Shown in pieces: positions 6,845 to 11,799 of a DNA stretch of 11,799 bases. The DNA is from Prevotellaceae bacterium UBA2718 (lineage in GTDB: Bacteria > Bacteroidota > Bacteroidia > Bacteroidales > Bacteroidaceae), in NCBI GenBank assembly GCA_002353975.1, contig DEKQ01000076.1, positions 345-12,143 on the forward strand. The letters run 5' to 3'. The notes beneath the pieces were generated by a model that saw only the letters and a program-made list of their open reading frames with translations, was not told the DNA's origin and made no database searches. The first letter of the stretch is position 1. Every line of letters starts with the position of its first letter. A program made the translations under genes and the position numbers.

Positions 6845-7357
6845 ATGAAAACGAAATTACTTTCCTATATCATTTTACTCTTTGCCGCTTGTATGTGTGC
6901 ACAGCCAATGACGGCGCAGCCACAATCTGCCAATGGCAAAGAGATGATGCATGGCAAGAAAAGAAAGTTTGACAAAGAGAAGTTCAGGAAGGAGCAGGAG
7001 AAGTTCATAGCCTCTCAGGCACACCTGACCGAGAAGGAGCAGATGGCTTTCTTCCCTGTCTTTCACAAGATGCAGGACGAGGAGCGTGAGTTGTTTATAG
7101 CCCACGGCAAGTTGAGACGCACTGAAGCGCACAGCGACAAGGAAGCCAAGGTACTGATTAAGAAGATGGACAACCTGGATTTGCAGATGAAACAGCTGCA
7201 GATGAAGTACCACTCAAAGTTCTACGACGTCCTCCCCGCAACGAAGGTGCTGGCATGTCTGAAGGCTGAGGAGCAGTTTAAGCGTCAGGTGATGGAGCGC
7301 ATGGCGCGTGGAAAGAGGCAAAATAACAAAAGACCAACCCATCAGAAAGCTAAATAA
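6845..7357 (+). CDS. Spy/CpxP-like periplasmic helical protein
   Basis: A 170-aa exported, strongly basic helical protein. The N-terminal hydrophobic stretch (residues 5-19) is a signal sequence, probably cut near MTA-Q (24-25). Cys16 in FAAC makes a lipoprotein a less likely alternative. The mature part is rich in Lys/Glu/Gln/Met and mostly helical or coiled-coil. LTEKEQMAFFPVFHKM (61-76) is the LTxxQ-type motif of the Spy/CpxP group. LPATKVLACLKAEEQFKRQVM (130-150) is the second conserved helix seen in the Bacteroidetes versions. The very basic tail GKRQNNKRPTHQKAK is disordered-looking. Family members act as periplasmic chaperones or stress sensors. It is translationally close to the preceding membrane protein (5-bp gap), pointing to a joint envelope function. 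The ligand or client is unknown. Confidence 0.75.
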   Translation: MKTKLLSYIILLFAACMCAQPMTAQPQSANGKEMMHGKKRKFDKEKFRKEQEKFIASQAHLTEKEQMAFFPVFHKMQDEERELFIAHGKLRRTEAHSDKEAKVLIKKMDNLDLQMKQLQMKYHSKFYDVLPATKVLACLKAEEQFKRQVMERMARGKRQNNKRPTHQKAK

Positions 7358-7374
7358 CCGAGTGGGGTAGGGCT

Positions 7375-7424
7375 AAAAAAAAAAGCAGATTAATGAATCG
7401 AAATTCATTAATCTGCTTTTTTTT
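7375..7424. terminator. Bidirectional intrinsic terminator between convergent operons
   Basis: A 14-bp perfect stem, GCAGATTAATGAAT (7385-7398) with ATTCATTAATCTGC (7403-7416), closes on the tetraloop CGAA. It is flanked by ten A's on the left and eight T's on the right. It therefore ends the plus-strand operon 18 nt past the Spy-like stop, and the minus-strand asnA transcript about 77 nt past its stop. Confidence 0.93.
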
Positions 7425-7500
7425 GTAGTTGTTATTTTGCTATGATATGATTTGTGCAGCTGGCTTGTGGAGCAGTCTTTCTGCGCTCTTCTTTGTTTGC

Positions 7501-8538
7501 TTAGATGAGGTTCATCCCGGCTTTGCGGCACTCCTCGCGCTGCTCTTCAGGCCAGATGGAAGCCTGAATCTCGCCGATATGGGCCTTCTGCAGCAATATC
7601 ATGCAGAGTCGGCTCTGGCCTATTCCGCCTCCAATGGTAGCGGGAAGTGAGCCTTCCAACAGACGCTTATGGAAATAGAGCGACTTGCGCTCCTCCTTGT
7701 CCTCAAGTGCAAGCTGGCGCAGAAGAGCTTCCTTGTCAACGCGAATACCCATTGATGAGAGCTCAAAGCTGCGCTCAAGGATTGGGTACCATATCAGGAT
7801 ATCGCCATTGAGTCCGAGGTAACCATCGCTGTTTGGCGTGGTCCAGTCATCATAGTCTGGAGCACGACCGTCATGCTTTTCACCATTTGAGAGCTTGCCG
7901 CCGATGCCCATGATGAAGACAGCGCCGTACTTCTTGCATATCGCATCCTCGCGCTCCTTTGGTGAGAGGTCGGGATAAAGCTGCAGCAGCTCCTCTGAAT
8001 GTATGAAATGTATCTCGCGAGGCAGGAAGGGCTTCAGCTGTGGATAGGTCTCGGACATAAGGAACTCTGTGCGCAAGATGGCAGAATATATCCTTCTTAC
8101 GACAGATTTGAGGAATTCAAGATTACGCTGTTCGGGCGTTATGACAGCCTCCCAGTCCCACTGGTCCACGTAGAGAGAGTGCAGATTGTCCAGCTCTTCG
8201 TCGGCGCGAATGGCGTTCATGTCGGTGTAGATGCCGAAGCCGGGCTCTATCTTATACTCTGCCAGGGTGAGACGCTTCCACTTTGCGAGGGAGTGAACCA
8301 CCTCAGCCTTGCGATCCCCAAGATCTTTTATGGGGAAGGTAACGGCGCGTTCTACGCCGTTGAGGTCGTCGTTGATGCCAAGACCCTGCAAGACGAAAAG
8401 GGGAGCGGTAACACGACGTAGGCGAAGCTCGGTGGCGAGATTGCTCTGGAAGAAGTCTCCGATGAGCTTGATGCCACGCTCCGTCTGCCACAAATCAAGG
8501 AGGGGTTTATAGCCTATGGGCTTTATGAGAGTGCTCAT
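7501..8538 (-). CDS. asnA: Aspartate-ammonia ligase (asparagine synthetase A)
   Basis: Cytoplasmic enzyme that makes asparagine from aspartate, ammonia and ATP, with AMP and pyrophosphate as products. It is 345 aa, matching the family length, and has the class II aminoacyl-tRNA-synthetase-like fold. Diagnostic stretches are AEVVHSLAKWKR (78-89), YTDMNAIRADEELDNLHS (104-121) followed by VDQWDWE (124-130), and near the end GGGIGQSRLCM (303-313) with AHIGEIQASIWP (319-330), which forms the nucleotide site. It is preceded by its own promoter and ends at the shared bidirectional terminator. It lies 129 bp downstream of aroB on the same strand, so some read-through from aroB is possible because no clear terminator separates them. 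Confidence 0.97.
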   Translation of the reverse strand: MSTLIKPIGYKPLLDLWQTERGIKLIGDFFQSNLATELRLRRVTAPLFVLQGLGINDDLNGVERAVTFPIKDLGDRKAEVVHSLAKWKRLTLAEYKIEPGFGIYTDMNAIRADEELDNLHSLYVDQWDWEAVITPEQRNLEFLKSVVRRIYSAILRTEFLMSETYPQLKPFLPREIHFIHSEELLQLYPDLSPKEREDAICKKYGAVFIMGIGGKLSNGEKHDGRAPDYDDWTTPNSDGYLGLNGDILIWYPILERSFELSSMGIRVDKEALLRQLALEDKEERKSLYFHKRLLEGSLPATIGGGIGQSRLCMILLQKAHIGEIQASIWPEEQREECRKAGMNLI

Positions 8539-8574
8539 GTTGCGAAAAATACGTTTTTGCTACTATTTGGATTA

Positions 8575-8590
8575 AATTTTGTGCAAAATT
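8575..8590. promoter_or_regulatory. Palindrome overlapping the asnA -7 element, candidate operator
   Basis: AATTTTG-tg-CAAAATT is a perfect 7-bp inverted repeat with a 2-bp spacer. It covers the -7 element and the predicted start of asnA, where a bound dimeric regulator would block RNA polymerase. It is AT-rich and half of it is the promoter consensus itself, so chance is a real alternative. Confidence 0.3.
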
Positions 8591-8614
8591 ATATCTTTTT
8601 TATGACATGGGCAA
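8584..8614 (-). promoter_or_regulatory. asnA: asnA promoter
   Basis: On the minus strand TTTG (8615-8612) is followed after 20 bp by TAATTTTG (8591-8584), an exact TAnnTTTG -7 element. The predicted start near 8577 leaves a leader of about 40 nt before the ATG at 8538. Confidence 0.7.
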
Positions 8615-8667
8615 ACATTTTGATAAAAATATGGGCTTTTTTGTTGACAAATCACCAAAACGGACAG

Positions 8668-9714
8668 TTATCCTTCGCGAAAGAAGTCAAGAGCCTCTTG
8701 GATTTCTTTTTCTGTCGCCGTTTGATTGATTAAAATGTCGCCGATATTGCCGAGCAATGTGAAGTTGATAGTGCCGGCAATGTTCTTCTTGTCGTGTGTC
8801 ATAAGCTCAAGAAGTTCGGGATAATCGTCGCATGTGACAGGCAATGTGCCATAGACGGAGCGTATGTAGCTCACGGCCTGACGCATGATGAGCTGTGGAA
8901 AGCCGGTCTTGGTGCACGCGAGGTAAAGTTCAGGAATTATTCCGAAGGCTACGGCATAGCCGTGCAGTATGGGATTTCCATGCCTCATAGCCCACGATTC
9001 AAATGCGTGCCCGATGGTGTGTCCCAGGTTAAGGGCCTTGCGGATGCCGTGCTCGTGGGGGTCTTCGGTGACGATACGTTCCTTTACGGCTACTGACGTG
9101 GCAAGAAGCTGTGCAAGCGTGACGGGGTCTGGCTGGGTGATGTCAAAGGCGATGAGCTCGTTCCAATGCTCAGGTGTGGAGATGAGTCCATGCTTCAGCA
9201 TCTCTGCATAGCCCGAGAAGAGGTTGCGGTCATCAAGGGTGCGAAGGAAATCGGTGCAGAGAAGTACATACTTGGAGTCATTGAAGACGCCTATCTCATT
9301 TTTCAGAGAGCCGAAATTGATGCCCGTTTTGCCTCCTACGCTGGCATCGACCATGGCAAGAAGCGTCGTAGGGATATTGATGAAGTTGATGCCGCGCTTG
9401 AAGGTGCTGGCAGCAAAGCCGCCCAGGTCAGTCACCATACCACCCCCAAGGTTGATGAGCAGCGAATGGCGTGTAGCACCGCCGCGCTGCAGTTCCTCCC
9501 ACACATGAGTGGTGGAGTCAAGGGTCTTATTGATGTCTGACGAACCGATGGTTATAAGATGTGCATCAGAAAGAAAGGGGAAGTCCTTTATGAGAGGCCA
9601 GCAGAGTTGGTGGGTGGTCTCATCGGTGAGGACAAAGGTGCGGTCATGCTCGCAGTCATTGTAGGCAGCGAGCAGGTCTGATTGGATAGTGTTTGTGATG
9701 ATAACGCGTTGCAT
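8668..9714 (-). CDS. aroB: 3-dehydroquinate synthase
   Basis: Second enzyme of the shikimate pathway: it converts DAHP to 3-dehydroquinate in the cytoplasm using NAD+ and a divalent metal. It is 348 aa, a normal length. The NAD-binding motif GGGMVTDLGGF is at 90-100. The substrate region IPTTLLAMVDASVGGKTGIN is at 114-133. The three metal ligands are probably E171 (GYAEMLKHG), H232 (NLGHTIGHAFE) and H251 (ILHGYAVAFG). The start at 9714 gives the expected N-terminus and leaves only 32 bp to the upstream PBP4 gene on the same strand. This suggests transcription from the nadB/PBP4 side. A weak TACTCTTG element in that gap lacks a matching -33 box. Confidence 0.97.
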   Translation of the reverse strand: MQRVIITNTIQSDLLAAYNDCEHDRTFVLTDETTHQLCWPLIKDFPFLSDAHLITIGSSDINKTLDSTTHVWEELQRGGATRHSLLINLGGGMVTDLGGFAASTFKRGINFINIPTTLLAMVDASVGGKTGINFGSLKNEIGVFNDSKYVLLCTDFLRTLDDRNLFSGYAEMLKHGLISTPEHWNELIAFDITQPDPVTLAQLLATSVAVKERIVTEDPHEHGIRKALNLGHTIGHAFESWAMRHGNPILHGYAVAFGIIPELYLACTKTGFPQLIMRQAVSYIRSVYGTLPVTCDDYPELLELMTHDKKNIAGTINFTLLGNIGDILINQTATEKEIQEALDFFREG

Positions 9715-9746
9715 AGTTCAATTTTTGATGCAAGAGTATTGATATG

Positions 9747-11033
9747 TTAGCGACACAGAATGGTACAGATGCGATCCTGCAGTGCTTTGGCAGGGGAGTT
9801 GTTCTGCTGTCCCTGATTGATGATGGCGAAGGCGAGGATGTGTCCGTTTGATGCCGTGCAGTATCCGCTGAGGCTTGAGACTCCGGACAGGGTGCCGGTC
9901 TTGGCCCTGACATTGTTTGCTGCAGACGTGCCACGCATGCGTTTCTCCAGTGTTCCATCCACTCCGGCTATGGGTAGGTGTGAGAAAAGGTCGGCATAGA
10001 TATTCGTATCAGCAAAGGCATAACGAAGGAATGCAACCTCTATCTCGGCTGACACGTAATTATATAAGGAGAGTCCCGAGCCATCGGCAAAGCGATGTGG
10101 CACACCCTGCATCTTCATCTTTTTCATTATCTCCTCCTCAACGGCAACGGCTTTCTTGGCTGTCGAGGGACGTCCACGAGTCAGGCCTATCTGATAGAAC
10201 AGGCTCTCGGCAAAGAGATTGTTGCTGTCTTTCATCATACGGTCCAGTATCTGGTCTATGCTGTGGGTCTGACAGGATATCTCGAATGCTCCGTTGGGGC
10301 ACCGCCTCTCTTCCAAAGAGCCGATGATAACCACCCCATTGTCGGTCAGCATACTGTAGAATTTGTTCAGGAGCGCATCCTTCCTGTGGTAAACGAGGGC
10401 TGACAGTTCAGGATTATCGTCGTCCCAGCACCATCCCTCGCCGTACAGGTCGGTGTCCTTCATGCTGCGGTCTGCGCAGATGTTGCCACGTATGGTGTCA
10501 ACGCCCAGCTCCTTGATGCTTTCGATGAATGCGCGTATGTCGTCACTTCCTATCATAGGATCCATGCCTCCGATGAGATAGATGTTTCCCTTGAGCGTGC
10601 GAATGGAGTCAATCACCTCGCCGTTGTAGCATAGCCGGGTCTTGTAGAGGTAAGCCCCACCGAGCTTGTCCAGCGCAGTAATGGCTGTGATGAGCTTCAT
10701 GGTTGATGCAGGACGCATAGTCTGCTTGCTGTCGCGACTGTAGATGGCAGAGTCGGCGGTGAGATCATAGACGTAGAGTCCCATCTGTGCTGTCTTCAGT
10801 AGGCTTGATTTTGACACTATCGTATCGAGAGATGCCTGCAGCGACTGTGGCCAGGGCAGGGTAGGGATGGAGTCGGAAGAGGCTTGCGCAGAGTCAATGG
10901 GTGCTGTGGCGGCATCGTCAGGGACGGTGACATCATCATCCATGAAGTGCATAGCGTATAGTGGCTCAACGCATAATACGCTGAACAGCATGAGGATGCA
11001 GAGTGGGATATGTGTGATAATCTTACCTGTCAT
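9747..11033 (-). CDS. dacB: D-alanyl-D-alanine carboxypeptidase/endopeptidase, PBP4 type (peptidase S13)
   Basis: Periplasmic low-molecular-weight penicillin-binding protein that trims peptidoglycan stem peptides and cuts cross-links. I choose ATG 11033 (428 aa). It gives MTGKIITHIPLCILMLFSVLC, a proper signal peptide probably cut at LYA-M, and a 25-bp gap to nadB. The longer frame up to 11108 would overlap nadB by 50 bp and put a hydrophilic tail before the signal. All catalytic motifs are present: STMK (Ser110, Lys113), SNN (270-272) and KTG (378-380). The SxxK-to-SxN distance is about 160 residues against roughly 245 in E. coli PBP4 and B. subtilis PBP4a. The sequence runs almost directly from SALVYHRKD to LLNKFYSMLTDNGV, so the accessory domain III normally inserted there seems to be missing. 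aroB follows 32 bp downstream. Confidence 0.93.
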   Translation of the reverse strand: MTGKIITHIPLCILMLFSVLCVEPLYAMHFMDDDVTVPDDAATAPIDSAQASSDSIPTLPWPQSLQASLDTIVSKSSLLKTAQMGLYVYDLTADSAIYSRDSKQTMRPASTMKLITAITALDKLGGAYLYKTRLCYNGEVIDSIRTLKGNIYLIGGMDPMIGSDDIRAFIESIKELGVDTIRGNICADRSMKDTDLYGEGWCWDDDNPELSALVYHRKDALLNKFYSMLTDNGVVIIGSLEERRCPNGAFEISCQTHSIDQILDRMMKDSNNLFAESLFYQIGLTRGRPSTAKKAVAVEEEIMKKMKMQGVPHRFADGSGLSLYNYVSAEIEVAFLRYAFADTNIYADLFSHLPIAGVDGTLEKRMRGTSAANNVRAKTGTLSGVSSLSGYCTASNGHILAFAIINQGQQNNSPAKALQDRICTILCR

Positions 11034-11058
11034 CTGGTGTGGATGGGCTGCGATGTGC

Positions 11059-11799
11059 TTACTTATCGTATGCATGGTGTGGATAGTCGGTGGTGAAATG
11101 CAGACCACGACATTCCTTACGTTCTATTGCCCAGCGAGTGATGAGGTATCCGACATTGATCATATTACGCAGCTCGCAGATGTCCTTGCTTGCCTTTACG
11201 CGCTTGAAGAGGGCCTCTGTCTCTTCGTAGAGGGTGTCAAGACGTACCCAGGCACGCTTCAGTCTCAGGTCTGAGCGAACGATGCCGACGTAGTTTGCCA
11301 TGATGGTTCCTACTTCGTGGACGCTCTGAGTGATGAGCACCTTCTCCTCGTTGGTCATGGTGCCTTCGTCATTCCATTCCGGCACCATTGTGTTGAAGTC
11401 ATACTCATCGATGTGGTCAAGGGAGTGCTTAGAAGCTGTCTCGGCATATACCACAGCCTCTATGAGCGAATTGGAAGCCAGACGGTTGCCTCCGTGCAGT
11501 CCGGTGCATGAGCATTCGCCCAGTGCATAGAGACGTTTGATGGAAGAACAGCCGTTGAGATCCACTTTTATGCCGCCGCACATATAGTGCGCAGCAGGTC
11601 TTACGGGGATATATTCCTTCGTGATGTCTATGCCGATGGAGAGGCATTTCTCATAGATGTTGGGGAAATGATGCTTTGTCTCCTCTGGATTCTTGTGTGT
11701 CACGTCGAGGCATACATGGTCTATTCCGTGTATCTTCATCTCCTTGTCAATGGCGCGTGCCACGATGTCGCGTGGCGCCAACGACAGGCGCTCGTCATA
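11059..11799 (-). CDS. nadB: L-aspartate oxidase (C-terminal part; 5' end outside window)
   Basis: FAD enzyme that oxidises aspartate to iminoaspartate, the first step of de novo NAD synthesis. The frame is open from the window edge (YDERLSLAPRDIVARAID...) to the TAA at 11059, 246 codons. LAPRDIVARAI is the NadB signature. RPAAHYMCGGI is the fumarate-reductase-superfamily substrate motif, and the FAD-binding GECSCTGLHGGNRLASNSLIEA follows. The C-terminal helical domain with the REC-type arginine-rich segment (RSDLRLKRAW) is intact. The N-terminal FAD fold lies beyond the window. Downstream genes on the same strand are the PBP4 gene (25 bp) and aroB, a likely operon. The usual partners nadA and nadC are not seen here. 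Confidence 0.95.
   Translation of the reverse strand, partial: YDERLSLAPRDIVARAIDKEMKIHGIDHVCLDVTHKNPEETKHHFPNIYEKCLSIGIDITKEYIPVRPAAHYMCGGIKVDLNGCSSIKRLYALGECSCTGLHGGNRLASNSLIEAVVYAETASKHSLDHIDEYDFNTMVPEWNDEGTMTNEEKVLITQSVHEVGTIMANYVGIVRSDLRLKRAWVRLDTLYEETEALFKRVKASKDICELRNMINVGYLITRWAIERKECRGLHFTTDYPHHAYDK

Noticed and set aside
2821..7357. Polysaccharide utilisation locus
   Set aside because: No SusC/SusD pair, hybrid two-component regulator or other carbohydrate-active gene lies within the window; one glycosidase fusion is not enough.
7429..7650. Plus-strand ORF after the bidirectional terminator
   Set aside because: Most of it lies antisense to asnA, and it has no family features.
9715..9746. 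Possible separate aroB promoter (TACTCTTG)
   Set aside because: The -7 element has a mismatch and there is no TTG 20 bp upstream; the 32-bp gap fits an operon better.
11034..11108. N-terminal extension of the PBP4 frame to 11108
   Set aside because: It would overlap the nadB coding end by 50 bp and place a hydrophilic tail before the signal peptide; ATG 11033 explains the signal sequence better.

Overview
The window looks like a chromosomal segment of a Bacteroidales bacterium, probably Prevotella-like. Four intergenic regions carry the Bacteroidetes vegetative promoter pattern (TTG about 20 bp upstream of TAnnTTTG). Start codons are preceded by A-rich leaders rather than strong Shine-Dalgarno sites. 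A VPEGYFD-type membrane protein paired with a Spy/CpxP-like protein is typical of this phylum. Base composition is moderate and even, and I see no phage, transposase, CRISPR, tRNA or rRNA.

Layout: (1) 1-1415, minus strand: 5' part of thrA (aspartokinase-homoserine dehydrogenase), cut by the window edge exactly where the dehydrogenase domain begins. (2) 1416-1766: divergent intergenic region with promoters for thrA and for the next gene, plus a GC-rich hairpin in the thrA leader. (3) 1767-2576, plus: M48 zinc metalloprotease lipoprotein. (4) 2577-2820: intergenic region with a strong 11-bp hairpin, a tandem 11-bp-spaced repeat and a good promoter. (5) 2821-7357, plus: apparent three-gene operon of a 1195-aa secreted two-module enzyme (GH78 alpha-L-rhamnosidase fused to a sialidase-like BNR propeller), a small anti-sigma-like single-pass membrane protein, and a Spy/CpxP-like periplasmic protein. 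(6) 7375-7424: near-perfect bidirectional terminator between convergent units. (7) 7501-11799, minus: asnA, aroB, a D-Ala-D-Ala carboxypeptidase (PBP4 type) and the 3' part of nadB. nadB, the PBP4 gene and aroB are tightly spaced and probably one operon; asnA has its own promoter.

Most genes are housekeeping: aspartate-family amino acids (thrA, asnA), NAD synthesis (nadB), shikimate pathway (aroB), peptidoglycan editing (PBP4) and envelope quality control (M48). ThrA, AsnA and NadB all consume aspartate. The accessory part is the 2821-7357 unit. A plant-glycan-type glycosidase fusion sits directly upstream of an anti-sigma-like/Spy-like pair whose usual partner, an ECF sigma factor gene, is absent, and there is no SusC/SusD pair nearby. 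That unit and its upstream region are the most interesting part. I see no clear evidence of an entirely new defence or mobile system.
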